Counted from the stretch's first letter, positions 48,001 through 60,880 are shown. The stretch: 64,000 bases of DNA from Callaeas wilsoni (GCA_013398955.1 VWPU01017674.1:124001-188000); one strand, 5' to 3'. Made by a program: numbers and translations. Notes: generated by a model not told the origin, from the letters alone.

Positions 48001-51000
48001 AAAATTCATGCATTCAGATAAAGAATCCCAAATACTATATGGTGCCTGTTATACTAGACTAGCTGAATTTAGATTGTTCTAAAAGAATGGATATTCAATT
48101 TACATATCTCACTAGAATCTGACCTGTTTCAAGACTGCTCAGAATGAAATTAAAGATTTAAGAAACTTTACTATTCTTCCAGGGAATTTCTTGTTCTCAT
48201 TTCCTTTATGATGGTTCTTTTCTTTGTATTGTCTCTTAGAAATTTCAGGAAATATTTTTCTTGAATGTAAATAAAAAACCCAAACCAAATAAACTGTGGT
48301 TTGGATTTCAACTTTACAAATCAGACTAACTTCACCAGAACAGAAAAACGCATCAACATGAGTTCCCTACATGAGTGGGATATCTCTTGGTGATATTTTT
48401 AAAAAATCCAGTATTTTGTCCATGTTTTTTTCTGAATAAACAAATCTGGGAAGTCTTCTTTCACCCTTCTTCTGGGATAAGTTTTTTAATCTCTGCACAC
48501 AATATATTTGCAAAAAATAATAGAAAATTTAGATGAATAGCCACAGCCTACAAAGAAGATGACTGTGAAACAACACCTGCTTCTAATCAGAGCAAAACCT
48601 TTTTTTAAAAAAACCCGCAAATCTATTTCATGTGTTATGAAGTGGCTGCAATCTCTGAAAGAGGAACCATTATATTTCCTCAAGATCTGTCTTTCTAACA
48701 GTTTCAGAGTCCAGTGTTAAGACATCTCAGCTGACTTAAAGTAGCAGATGATTCTAGCTGATTCCACAATAAACTCAGGTTTGAATTAGGGACAAGCATC
48801 TGCTCACAGTCATAACACATGAAGGAGGGAGAGGGGAGGACTTTCATCCCCTGGCAGCTCTACAGAGTATCTCGCTAAAAAGGTGGACTAGGCTGAAGTT
48901 TATAATTTGTTCCTAAGCTCCTAAGAAAGCTGAAACAGGAAAGGTGAGTGTGAGTGAAAGGTAAAATGACTCATCTCTAATCTCTCTGTACTCTAATTAA
49001 CAGCATTTGAAAATACAGATGAGTATAGCTACCTCTTATATCGTTTAGGCTGGCCTTGCTCTCTGCCAGTCCAGATAACCACTGCCACAAACTATTGGAA
49101 AAAAAGAAAAAAATGAAAATAGGAAATCTCTCACTACGAGTGCATCAGGCACTTATTTGAGAATGGGGAGAGAGCGCATCTTCATTTCAAGAAATGTCCT
49201 TTCTGTATTTATTTTTGACTGTGTGCAATCCCTTCTTTTTATAGTTTTTTCTTTACTAAGCAATTGCAGGTAATTCTGCCTCTCTTTTTTACCATGGAAA
49301 TTCACACACTTCATGCAGCTTTGAACTCAAAACTCAATTCCCTGAAGGTGCTTCCTTCTGTGCTTGGAGACTGCAATTTAAGAGTATTCTGAGAGTGCTC
49401 ATGGGAGGAGAAAACATTGTCACTATTTCTCTTTGTTCTCAGAGGCCTTTTGAGCCTCTGTTGGGAGCTTTTCCCTTCTGCCTGGTACACTTGAAGGAAC
49501 TTCTGCTAATCCCCGTTGTTCTTTTGAGACTAATGATTATTTGCTAAGCCAGCATCTGGAAAACCCTTGTGGCAGAGACCTTATTTGTAGATGAGCAGAC
49601 CAACTCCTGAGCTAGTTGTACACTTAGTGCTTGCAAAGCATTAGGGCAAACAAGAAGAGAGAGCAGAAATTACTGTTTTAGCACAATGGCTAATAACTAC
49701 TCCATGTACCTATTGCACTTGACTGTAATAATGTTATATGAAGAGAGTAATAATACTTGGATGTCAGTAAAACCTAATTAGGTCCTGGATTTCCTTAGAT
49801 TTTATAATGTATAAAGGCTGTAGGACTTCTCAGCTTACAGATACCAGAGGTGTGTAATATAACCATATTCATTTTAGCCAGATTTCATGAGAGGCTGAAA
49901 CACTAAACTCAGCATAGACAGCTAAATATTTTAGTAAAAGTCTCTGGATGGGCCAACAAGGTATACTTTGTAGACCTGTTTTCAGCTTTTAACCAGATCA
50001 GGGATAATTTCATGCTGTTTATATCACTGTCAAAGCTTGCTCCATAACTGTTATGAAAGCAATTTTTGCTACTGTTTTCAGCCCTTCAAGAAAATAACTT
50101 TAATGGCCACATGCTGGGGATATTAGTGCAATATGTGAAAATGCTATACGGTCATGATATTTTATATTAAAAGCAAAAAAAAAAAAAAGAAGATAGATAT
50201 TGGATAATAGGATATTTCCCCCCTTTATTTAATGCAATTTTAAATTAAAAGTTAAATGAAAATTTAAAAAAATATAGGAATGCATCTGTTCTCTTGCCTT
50301 TTCCTTTTTTAATGCTTATTTCAAGAGCATGCCCAACCATGCTGCTGAATCTGGCCCAAAGATTTCAGCAGTGCTGGAAAGCGCCCTTAGTAACTACAGA
50401 ACTCACTCCCAACAGCCACAAGGAATTGTTATGTGTGAAGGGTGGCTTCTGCAACTTGCTATTTACACCTGAAAGGCAAATAAATACATGGGACTTAGGA
50501 AAAGTGGTGACCTTACCATTAATTCAGCATAATCCTTAAGATTTGAGAAGCATTAAGAGCTTTATCTTGATAGTCAGGTTTGACTTACTGATCATTCTTT
50601 TTCATTTACTTGATTGACACTTGCTCTTCTCATGACAGGCTGTTGTTAGTCCAGCTCCTCATCATCTGATGTGCACAGTATAGATGAAAAGTAAGGAAAA
50701 AACCTGCAATATGAGACTACATATGAAAAAGGCTGAGAACCAGCACATCTTAGATTGCACAGATTGTTTATAAAGTCTCTTAAGAGGAAAAATTCTTTTT
50801 TCTGGAGCGTGTGTGTTTCTAAAACAAAGAAAAAAAGAAATGTGGGTTTTAGAATAACTACCAGTACCTGCCTTTTGTAAAAAAAGGCAAGTCGTGGTTG
50901 TGCTGTGGAAGTTAGAGCACTTCAGCTTTTGGGACAAGGGTATGGAGTTTTACAAAGTAAATTATTCTGTTGAGTTTGGACAAGGAAACATTGCCCACAA

Positions 51001-51680
51001 ATGCAGAGTAGGTTTTCCTTTAGTAGTGTAGTGTGAAGATAAGAATGTGCTGAGAGGTCCAGATAAAAAAGGTGTGAGTTTATGTGAACATGGAGTAAAA
51101 AATGAGTGCATGACACTATCTAATTAAGATTTTGAGTCCAAATTCTGTGATTTAAAAGCACCAGAAAAAAAAAAGTGATTTTCATTAATTTTTGAATTTT
51201 AATGAGCTCTGCTTAAAAGCAGAAACATTCAAATCTAATGCAATATTTCTCAGATTCAAAATGCTGAAAATTTAGTCACATAACCATGAATGTTTGTCAA
51301 ATGAGACGGAGCAGTTTGACACAGAGAAGGAAAGATCATTCTTCTGTGATATCTCTAGCAAAACTGAGAGCTGAGAAACCTGGATAGTTTAGATAAGATT
51401 CAAACAGGCATCAAAACATGAATTTCCTCCTTTGAACTGAACTCTGCTTCCTCAGTTTCAGAAGTGCTTATGACATCTACAAGACTTAGCAATGAAAGAC
51501 TGAATGACACGGAAGAAAAATTACAGCTGAAATGCTGTTTTTTAAGGAAGGGAGAGCTGCAAGGTACAGTTCTTGAGAACAACAACAACAACAAATGAAC
51601 GGCTTTTGTTCATTTTGAAAATACAAACTAGAAATGTTCTCTACCTTGCTTTCAGGGAATTGTCACAAGATAAACTGCTC

Positions 51681-51714
51681 CCATTGATGCCAGCTGAAAA
51701 GCTGTCATCAGTGG
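51681..51714. repeat. Hairpin with 15-bp arms and a GAAA loop
   Basis: CCATTGATGCCAGCT and AGCTGTCATCAGTGG are inverted copies at 13 of 15 positions, separated by GAAA, a GNRA-type tetraloop if transcribed. The arm sequence resembles the CCATTGA-type palindromic repeats of amniotes, so it may be a repeat relic and not an RNA gene. Confidence 0.6.
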
Positions 51715-52580
51715 GATGCCAACCCACTTAGTTGCTTTGTCTTCTGGTAAATTTTGCATTTTGTTTGAGCCAGAATAGGCATTATATCAAGAAGATTTTC
51801 TAGCTAATTTAAAAATTAAGAGTGTAGGTACATTCCTAAGATCATCATTATTTTCCAAGCTGTCTCAATTTACTAATATCAAATGCCATGTGATTATTGG
51901 GGAAAAATGCCCATCCCTTAAGCTCAGAGCTAGAACTATTCAATTCTATAGTGTATAAAGAGAAATACATATATTTTTCCATTTTAATTGGAATAAATTT
52001 CTCTCAGGAAGACTGTGCCTGTTGTGTCAAATGTCCTATCTTGAAAAACTCTCCACATTCTTCTTTGGCAAATACAAAAAATAAATTTCTCTAGTTCTAC
52101 TGTGGAAGGAGGTTTAAAACACGAAATTCTTCAGAAATCCACAGTCAAAGCGAAACAGTGAATGATTGAAACAAGGTGTTTCTGATTATCGCAATATTGT
52201 TTCCTTTACATATTCTCACGTGATCTTTTTCTTTTTGTCTTGTGCTAAAGATGGGAAAAGTACAAAACAGGAGATGGGCAAATAACAGAAATATTCAAAG
52301 TTAGAGCAGGATGGAAAGTCAGATTCCTGCTCAGCTCTGCAGAAAGAATTCAGTTACTATGAAAATCATGTCAAATTATGTGTGATGATAGAAGGACGAT
52401 GCACTGTTTCAGTTCACCTACAGAATTGATTGCCATCCAGAAACTCTACCTGGTGCGTAAAATATGCTTTTCTGCTCACAGAATCTATGAACAGATGGAT
52501 CTATAGTTCACTGAATGTGCCTTGAAAGGCTGGAGGACAGTGTCATTTTTGTGCCATGGGGGGAGGTGAATGTGGTGAAA

Positions 52581-53340
52581 CATCATAGAATCACAGAACC
52601 ACAGAAGGTTTGAAATTGGAAAGGACCTTTGGAAATCATCTGGTCCAACCCCTCTGCTCAAGAAGGGCCACCTAAAACCATTTGCCCAGGACTATGTATA
52701 GATATTTTTTTAGTATCTCCAAAGAGGAGATTCCGTAACTTTCCTGGGGAAACTGTGTCAGGGCTTAGTCACCTTTGTCACAGAGAGAAAGTGGTTCCTG
52801 ATGTTCAGAGTGCAGCGCAGACCCTCTCGTGTTTCAGTTTGTGCCACTTGTCTCTGGTCATGCTACCGGGCACCACTGAAAAGAGCCTGGCTCCATCCTC
52901 TTTGCAGCATTCCTCTAATATTTACATGAATTAGTAAAACCTTCCCTGAGCCTTCTCTTGAGGCTGAACAGCCCCAGCTTTCTTAGCCTTTCCTTATAGG
53001 ATTCCTCTCCTAATAGGAGATCCTCTAGTCCCTTAATTATCATTGTGACCCTTTGTTGGGCTCCCTTCAGTATTCCCATGCCTCTCTTGTGCTGGGGAGC
53101 CCAGACCTGGACACAGCACTCCAGGTATGGCTTCACCAGTGCTGTGAGAAAGAATCTCTTCCTTAGCCTGCTGCCAAGACTTTGTCTAATGCAGTGCAGG
53201 GTAACACTTGCCTTCTTTTTTGCAGGGGCACGTCGCTGCCTCATGTTCAGCTTGGTATCCACCAGAAGGGCCAGGGTTTTTCCTAGCAAGCTGTTTTGCA
53301 GCTGGGTGGTCCCCAGCATATACCAGTCCTTGGGGTTGTT
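52581..53340 (-). mobile_element. CR1 LINE, roughly 760-bp 3' copy
   Basis: Minus-strand CR1 starting at its 3' tail, CATAGAATCACAGAACCACAG (52584-52604), followed by TTGGAAAGGACCTTTGGAAA (52616-52635), CATCTGGTCCAACCCCTCTG (52638-52657), GAGCCTTCTCTTGAGGCTG (52949-52967) and CCAGACCTGGACACAGCACT (53101-53120). The upstream limit is near 53340. One end of the reverse transcriptase is readable. The copy is inactive. Confidence 0.93.
52915..53319 (-). pseudogene. CR1 reverse-transcriptase C-terminal remnant (134 codons open)
   Basis: This is the longest CR1 coding remnant in the window with an uninterrupted frame. It contains LLGKTLALLVDTKLNMRQR, then FFLTALVKPYLECCVQVWAP, a GAQQRVTMIIKGLE block and the terminal LRKLGLFSLKRR block. 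It represents only the C-terminal part of ORF2, downstream of the catalytic palm. The small insertion LLLGEE before SYKERLR differs from other copies. Confidence 0.85.
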
Positions 53341-56300
53341 CTTTGGTTACAGTGAGATTTCTTGAAAACTTAAATGAGTCAATGCCATTGCTAATATTTG
53401 ACATGAAGGAAAGAGGGTCTCATAATTGGTTCATCCTTTCATTTTCAGAAGTAGACACTGTTATTTTCTGTTAAATTTTGACTTAACCCTGGGATATATA
53501 TCAGGCTCAAGAGGAAAACATCAGTTAAAAGTATCTCTAGTATTCAGAGAAGAAAAGCCTTCACCAGCTCTCATTCTTTTGCTTATCAGTCAGTCGGTGT
53601 GGCAAGAAAATTTTTCACTCTCGTTCAGAGCCATTCCTTCCTCTTGGCCTGATGATGACACTTGCATCCACGCCGAGTATCCCGCTTCTCTGAACTGCAG
53701 GTGGAGACCTGCTTGGCCGGACTGACTCTGTGCTACTGGCACCAGCCAAGGTGATGCAGGGCTAACCCCAGCTTTCTGACATATGAATACAGAGTGAGAT
53801 TGATTTATAAACAAGTGACGAAACAGCAACATGTGACAGTTCTGGAAAATCTGGGAGTTAATCCAGATTGCCAAAGTAACCATTTTTTCCCCTTGGTTTT
53901 AATGTTGCTTTATTACAGCAGTTGAAAGGATTGTTTAGTCCTTATGATCGTTGTCCTCCTTACACTACAGAGTTCATTTTGTTGTATTTCGCTTTCTTTG
54001 CATTGTTATTTGTATCTTAAGGAAAAAAAAAAGACATTTAAAACCATCTGAAAATCCATTTTTATCACCATGAACAAAGGTAAATATGAATCAAAAACCT
54101 TTATAACGTTTCTTCCTTCCAAAAGTATTTTGTTTATAAGTGCCTTTTCACTGCAGTTTTATTTTTCAAAAGCAGATATTACAACTGCTTAATTCTGAGA
54201 CAAATGTTTTTTTTCTTTCCACAGCTTTGAGGAGCTGAAACAGAAAAAAACAAAGGAGGTCTCATGCTATTTGAAGAAATTGAATTCATATCAGAGGAGG
54301 GGCTCTGAACAGCTTAATATGTTATCCTACAGAGTCAGATGTTTATGGGATAGGCAACAGTCACAGTAAAAATCACACAGCCATAAAAATAATAAATTGA
54401 AGACTACTGGAACTGAGCTCTACTGCATGCTTCACACTTCTGATTAATGAAAACGGAAACCTGATTTGGACTATCAAAACCCACTTAGAACATCAGTATA
54501 TTTTGTTACAAAATAGCTGCAATGAGCATTTTGTATAACCTCAGGTTATTAATTGTCATTATTTCATTCCCCCCAACCTCCTCACCTTCTAACATTAGCC
54601 ATGGGTATAACCTATATTGCGTTTAGATCTAGGGCCCAAGAATAAAAATGTTTGGGGACTACACCCCGTAATCAAATTTCCTTGTATTTTTCCATTATGG
54701 CAGTGTAATTATTTGCACTTTCCACATAATGGGTATAAAATACTGTCACTTCTGAATTCTCTGCCCCCTCATACCTAAGCATACTTTCTGCCTGATTTTA
54801 CATTTGTGTGTAAAATTCATGCAGCACCCTGCTTGACAGAGCTCTACTCCTCTGTTTTTCCCCATGATCTAGTTGAGAATTGTGAGGCAGCAGAGATTCC
54901 TCTACTGACATCATGGATTGAGAAAAATGTTGAAAGGTTTGCTAAAGACAGGCATAAATTGTACAGTTATGAAGGAATTTGGCTCAGCTATCGAAAGATA
55001 GTGTTTCACCCCAAATACTATGATGAAACTAGAATAGCACATCCTTGTCATAGTGCTTTCATACATTGACAAACAGGGTTGAAAACACCTTCTCACTTTC
55101 CCATTAGTTCCCCAGATATTTGTTGCCACCTCTCCCATCTGCAAATTGCAGCTATTCCCGTTGTCTGTCAGCTTCACAAGTCACGTTGTGACTTGACTCA
55201 AGACAATATTGGCAGCTGCCACAGAATGGGATTAGGAAAAATCACTAGGATGAAGTAAAATAAAGTGAACATATAAACCGAATGAAATTATCTTCCTCCT
55301 AAAATGCAAAACCCAGAGTGAAAACAGAAGGCTCTGGGCTACTATATGTGATCTTGGAATTGATAATATTCATCTCTGGAGAAAACAATGTGCTCTTCTC
55401 AGCGCAAAATGCAAGTATTTGTTCGTAGTTCAAGCATACAAACAACTTGTATTCCGTTGTTTCTGTTGAAGTCTGTGTACCAACAACTCACTGCCTCTTT
55501 CTCCGACCTACTGAGGGCTTGTTACAAGGGTATCCAGAGAGAAGGAAAATTGTAGATAAATTTGGGAGCAGAAGGTCAGTGTATGCTTAGCGTCTGCTAT
55601 CCTGTGCCTGAGGTTTGCTCTTTTTAAGAGCTAGGACTGCTTTTTTGTGATTAATTGAGGTCAGGGGATTGCTTATAAATGGAGACTGTATTCCTGCAAT
55701 GTCAGTCATCCCCCTTTTGTAGAAGGTATAAGCGGTCATAAAAAATGAACACAGGAAATTTATGAATTATTTGGGTGCTTGCACAAAATGTTAAATGGGC
55801 GCACTGAGCCATTGCTTACGTGTTGACAGAACCCCCTTCTGAGCACAGCTCTCTCTGTGTCCCTGTGGGTTCCTGGGAATGTCTGTCAGCAGCCATTGGT
55901 TATGGTACTTCTCATTGCAGGGACAACGCTCCGGACAGAACCTGCCAGGCCACTGGGACTTCACTTTCTACCGACAGAGCTCAGCATAACTTCACTGTGA
56001 AAGTGTTCCCTTCCCTGCCTTGGTGACTCCATCCGGGAGGTTCTGCAGGGGTGTTTGCAGCGTGGGGAGGCACAGCAGCAGCGCTGAGCAGCTCTCGCCA
56101 GGGTCAGCGTGAGGCACTGAGCTTGCAGCAGCTCTCGAGGGCAGCAGGGGCAGATCGTGGTCACAGCTCTCCTTGGAGCTGCTCCTGCCAGCACGGGGCC
56201 GTCCCTGCGCTCAGCCAGCTGAACGAGAAGCTGCAAGGTGCTCGGGGCTGTGACACACTTACAGCCTAAATTTATTCACACACAGTTACACTTTTGGATT

Positions 56301-56389
56301 CTCAAGTCAGCACTGCTTTTTTAGCTTACTCAGCCCTTCTTTTTTTCCTGGTTGTGTAGCTACCCCATCAGCTACATTTGCAGAGCTCA
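53341..56389. other. Unique interval with a GC-rich island
   Basis: No gene or confident repeat. An 87-codon plus-strand frame at 54806-55069 is unrecognised. The stretch 53570-53790 is slightly GC-richer. A short perfect hairpin (CAAGTCACGTTGTGACTTG, 55177-55195) lies in the middle, and the island at 55850-56265 is described separately. Confidence 0.45.
55850..56265. other. GC- and CpG-rich island
   Basis: The strongest GC excursion in the window. It is rich in CAGC/GCTC words and holds roughly a dozen CpGs between 55925 and 56250 (for example CGCTCCGG, CAGCGTGGGG, CACGGGGCCGTCCCTGCGC). Overlapping open frames occur on both strands (55961-56236 minus, 56051-56269 plus), as expected of GC-rich DNA, and none is recognisable. 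It could be a small CpG island, enhancer or GC-rich repeat relic. No promoter elements or exon were identified. Confidence 0.4.
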
Positions 56390-56660
56390 ATAATATTCCC
56401 AGTTGCCTTATTTTTACTAGACTGAACAGTAGAGAGTTTTTCAATCTCCTCTTATACAAGAGGTTATACATTTCTTGAATTTTTCTAGTAGCTGTTCTGT
56501 GTAGCTCTTAGAGTATGAGGTAATTTTTTGGTGTGGGTGACTAAAATTAAACACAGTACTTAATCCTAAATAATGTCCTCATTTCACTGGAAACACATTC
56601 CTGAATTTCAGGGTTTGGAAGTAAATAACCGTCTCTGTTGACTACGGATTACACTAAACT
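56390..56660 (-). mobile_element. Very decayed ancient CR1-like LINE
   Basis: In plus reading the words GACTGAACAGTAGAGAG (56420-56436), CTCCTCTTATACAAGAGG, AATTTTTCTAGTAGCTG and ATTAAACACAGTACTTAATC (56547-56566) keep the order and spacing of the RT C-terminal part of CR1 LINEs on the minus strand. Divergence is far higher than in the other copies, so this would be an old insertion. Confidence 0.45.
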
Positions 56661-59225
56661 AGCCAGTATAGGTCAGACTAAAAATCCAAATATGTTTATA
56701 GAATAGAAGAAGTTGGCATGGAGTAATGTGGAAGTTTATATACTTCAATTATGCAGCTAGAAACAAGCAGCAAGAATGATTTTCATAATTTGTAGTAGGT
56801 CAGTAAATCTCACCTGTTTTCTTTCCAGCCTCCTCAGAGATGTAGGTATGTTTGCTTTTGTTGACACAGTATTGGGTTTGCTGCACTGTGTTTAGCTTCA
56901 GTTAGACTGAAGGGATCATCCAGAAACCTGTTTGGAAAGAACTTCCCATAATGATGTGTTATTTGAATATCCAGTGGGATAAACAAATTAATTTCATCCT
57001 TACTCTACGTAAACAGTCATTTTATCTGCTAGTCAAATGAATTCAGAAAAGTACATAGGTCTATTTTTATTGTCCAAGTCATTAGAAATTTTCACATTGT
57101 TCATTTTCTTCAGGCTTATAATAGTTATTTTCAGTACCTATATCTCAAACATTTTCTAATAATGTGCAAACATCAAAGTACTAGTGCACAGCAATGTGTA
57201 CTATGCACACCACCATTCTTGTGCTACTGCTATAATACATATACAAAATAGAACAGAAATTGTTGAAAAAGCACAGCATGCCAAATAAACACTTCATCAC
57301 AAATATGATGCTGAAAGGAGAAAATACAGAACTGAAACATCAGCACAGGTTAACATGTTGATACAGACGGAAACAAAGAATTCACATCAAAGCTCAACCA
57401 TCTTTCAAAGGCAAAAGTAAGCAGAACCGAATATAAAAGAAAGTCAGAAATGTCTTGTACTGCTTTATCTCTGGTAGCAAGACAGAGATAGGAAAAAATA
57501 AAAAAGAAAAACAAAAGAGCTGAAGCAGGTTTGAAATAGGAAGAAAGATTAAACTAGACAGAAGCAAATGTGGAGGAGTAACAATGGAATGAAAGAAAAT
57601 AATGACATTCTATCAAAGGAAGTAAGTTTTCCTTCAGAATGAAAGAGGTGACTTATTCTGTGCAGATAATTTACATTTCACTACTCCAAAGCAGCTGAGA
57701 AATTTTATCTGAGTAAAGTCAGAGGGGTTTTGTTCATTATGGAGGTTCAGGTTCTCTATTTTTTTTTCATCTGTACCAGGCTAAGTTCTCCCAGTGTTGT
57801 GCAGTCATGTGCTACGCCTCTGAAAAAGAATGCATGCTTTATAGATTTGTAGTTCTGCTAAACAACAGTGAAAAAGAGAGAGGAAAATGAATTAAAGAAT
57901 AGTTGTGTTGATTTTAAAATTACTTTATATGGTGCAGTGTTTCTCTTATTCATCTTGTTTGTACCATTTTTATTAATAAGCTGCAAACTACTCTTTTTGT
58001 TATTCCACAACAGCAGTGCTTACACTTGCACAGGTAAGTTCCTAGGGTATATTTTTTCTGTCTTACATATTTCCTGGTTATTTGTAGCATATTTTTATTT
58101 TCTGCAGAGATTTATGAAGATTTGGGTTATGTTAAGTCAGTTCTAGAAGGTAAAATATAAATGGGCGAAGGAAGTATTGCAAATACATTTTGAATAAATG
58201 TCCAGGAGGAATTCCTTTGCATAACATATGCTTCTGTCCCCAGTCTCCACCACTAAGAGCTGCCAACCTATGCATTTATTTGATGTATAGAATAGTTAGA
58301 GCAGGATGTCTTTAAAAAAGTGAGACTTGCCACTGGTCTTAAGAAATAAAATGTACCACAGGGACCACTTGCATATTAGACAACAAGTCTTTAGCAAGAC
58401 AGGAACTTTGGAGGGGTTTGTTCATTGTGACTGCTGCAGGAACGTTCTGCTTGTCATGGAAAGCAACATGAAGATAGAGTAAGCGTTCTTCAAATACTGT
58501 GTCTCTTAAAAAAATAGTGTTTGTCCATGAAGGTGACATTCTCTGATATTTTCCTCATCTTCCTTCTCATGTCATTACTGAAATTGCAGAAGATGTTTAG
58601 GAGAAAGAAATGTTAGTTACCAGATCTTCCCCTCAGCAGAACTACAGAGGCAGGATAACAGTCTGAAAATGATGACTTAGAAAGGGTGAGTTAGGGAGAT
58701 AGAAATTCCAAAGACATTCAATTTGATGGAAAACGTGAAGAAAAATAGTAGTATTTCACTGATCCATATATTTTTTAATATATACTATCACATTTTCATG
58801 GCATTTGGTTTATTCTCCCTTATTTCACTTCCTTTCAGCTAGCTGCTCAGAAGACTGAAATGCATAATTATCTTTGACTACGGAGTCCACAATATCCTAC
58901 TTAATAGCCAGCTGCCAGTAGAGATAGACTGAGATCTCCTGACATCTCCAATGCTCTACATATACATATACTTAAAACTCTAATATTAAGTATATAGACA
59001 ACTTCCTTATCTTTGTCACTACAGAGGAGATGGTATTGAATTGACTCCTCTATGATATGGTTAACATAATGGCTAATCACTGCTCCAGGTTTACACATTC
59101 ACGGAACAGGTTTGGTAATGACTGTGATAAATGTCAGGATTTCTCAATAACTTTGATCACATTTTATAAGTATTCTCTGATTCTAAATAAATACCTTTTG
59201 GTTGAAGTAGAATTTGGAGAGAGTT
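56661..59225. other. Unique AT-rich interval
   Basis: No gene or repeat recognised. A 92-codon hydrophobic plus-strand frame (57868-58146) reflects T-rich sequence and not a recognisable membrane protein. Confidence 0.45.
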
Positions 59226-59527
59226 TGATTGTGGTCTCTTCTCTGTGGTGATCAGTGACAGGACCCGAAGGAATGGCCTGAAGCTGTGTCAGGGGAGGTT
59301 TGGGCTGGATGTCAGGAAAACGTTTTTCAGCCAGAGGGAGGCTGGGCACTGAAACAGGGTCCCCAAGGAAATGGACACAGCACCAAGACTGACAGAGTAC
59401 AAAAAGCATTTGGACAATGCTCTCAGGCCCATGGTGTGATTTTTGGGTCATCCTGTGCAGGGCCAGGAGTTAGACTTGATGATCCTTGTGGCTTCCATCC
59501 AACTCAGCATATTCTGGGATTCTGTGA
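59226..59527 (+). mobile_element. CR1 LINE, 3' end copy
   Basis: Plus-strand CR1 of the same subtype as 26300-26643. Blocks include TGGTCTCTTCTCTGTGGTG (59232-59250), GGTTTGGGCTGGATGTCAGG (59298-59317), GCATTTGGACAATGCTCTC (59406-59424) and CAGGGCCAGGAGTTAGACTTG (59458-59478). It ends TTCTGGGATTCTGTGA. It is 5'-truncated and inactive. Confidence 0.92.
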
Positions 59528-60382
59528 AGTTAAAAGAAAATCACGATGTAGCAAGTCCTAACAGTTCATCAATCCACTGGAAAAGAGTTCCTTTTTGTTT
59601 GTAGTTTTAGACATCATGTCTGATTTAGATGAGTTACTTAGCAATAGCTAGGCATAGCTCTAAAACTTGCAACATCTATTAAACATAAAGGTTTAAAAAG
59701 GAGCAGGTTATACGCCATAAGAAGAAAATATGAGGCTTTAAATACTGTTTTCTACAATAAATCTATTCTGAACTTGTCATATTTGGTCTTCATGAGATTT
59801 GCAAATTGTCTTAGAACAGTATATGCCTGTTACAGGAAATCCTGAGCTCATCATCACATGTGGTAGGTATTTTAAATCTACTGCTAACTTTTCATGTATG
59901 ATTAATGGGTCTGTTATTTCAAATTTGATGTGCAGTTCACACAATCTACAAGTGAGTTATGTTTAATAAAACATAAAAGTGAGCTTCAGCTTTACAGTTC
60001 TAATTATACTTAGCAACTTTTTTTCACTATTGATTCAGATTCTCCCTGACTTTCAAACTTTCCTTTTTTTTCCCTCTTGTAACAAGGTCTTTTACTATCT
60101 TATAAAGCAGATTACATCTGTAAGCTAATTTCCTTTGATATCCTTATGGGAGTCCTCTTGATTCTTAGAATAAAAGTTCCTTATAGATTTCCAGTACCTA
60201 TGACAGTCTAACAAGTGTCCTCCATTATTTAGTTCTATGAATATCATATTTCATTGAAATATAAAATACAAAATTGAGATTTTTGGCAGCTCCTAACATG
60301 TCCAGAGAAACTGTCTACAATAGTTTTACTTGTAATAAATATAGCAAAAACTCACAAGGATTTAGGTGAGAGCCATTGAATT
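59528..60382. other. Unique AT-rich interval
   Basis: No gene or repeat recognised. Confidence 0.45.
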
Positions 60383-60432
60383 ATAGAATAATTCAAGTTG
60401 GAAGGGACCTGTAAGGGTCATTAAGTCTAAGA
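60383..60432 (-). mobile_element. CR1 3'-terminal stub
   Basis: TATAGAATAATTCAAGTTGG, then AAGGGACCTGTAAGGGTCAT, matches the last 50 bases of CR1 on the minus strand. After about 60432 the similarity stops, so the insertion is almost entirely 5'-truncated. Confidence 0.75.
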
Positions 60433-60479
60433 ATGTTAAAGAATAAACAAAAATAAAGGCTGATGCCTCTGTAGAACAT

Positions 60480-60880
60480 TTATAAGGTGGATACTGTAGG
60501 CCTTGGCTAAGCCATCAGTTCAGACACTCTTGCTCAGTCTCTCACCATGACAGTACCTGGCAACTTGGACTGTAGCTCTGTAGGACTCGGAGGACACAGA
60601 AACCCAAAAAAAGCCCAAAGGCTCTGCTGTTGCACCCTACTTCAGAGCTCTTCCCTGCTGAATGCTCTCTTCTAATGACCAGAGGAGGTCCTGCCATGAA
60701 ATGCCAGCCTACATCTCACCTCTCCACACCTGGCAGCTGTGAGCAGAGCTTGTCCCAGGTCTCAGCCGTGCTGTCGTTCTTGCCGTAACGCGCTCCATGT
60801 CTGTGTGAACAGCCCTTGCACTCGCAGTGTACAATAAGAACCAAGACTGCACAGGCACCACTGAAGAGCAACACAAACCC
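60480..60880. other. GC-richer unique segment
   Basis: More GC-rich than its flanks, with a CpG cluster near 60760-60825 (for example TTGCCGTAACGCGCTCC). No gene, LTR or LINE was recognised, and no long open frame exists. Confidence 0.35.

Larger units (their letters stand above)
43550..52580. other. Long unique AT-rich interval
   Basis: About 9 kb with no recognised gene or transposon. It includes a GC-richer patch (44940-45060), an A14 run (50175-50188), (AAC)n (51578-51594) and a hairpin (51681-51714). All open frames are short and unrecognised. Confidence 0.45.

Noticed and set aside
54806..55069. 87-codon frame with a fairly protein-like composition
   Set aside because: I could not assign it to any family, and no splice or promoter signals were evident.
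57868..58146. Hydrophobic 92-codon frame that could pass for a membrane protein
   Set aside because: The hydrophobicity follows from T-rich sequence; there is no family resemblance and no gene context.
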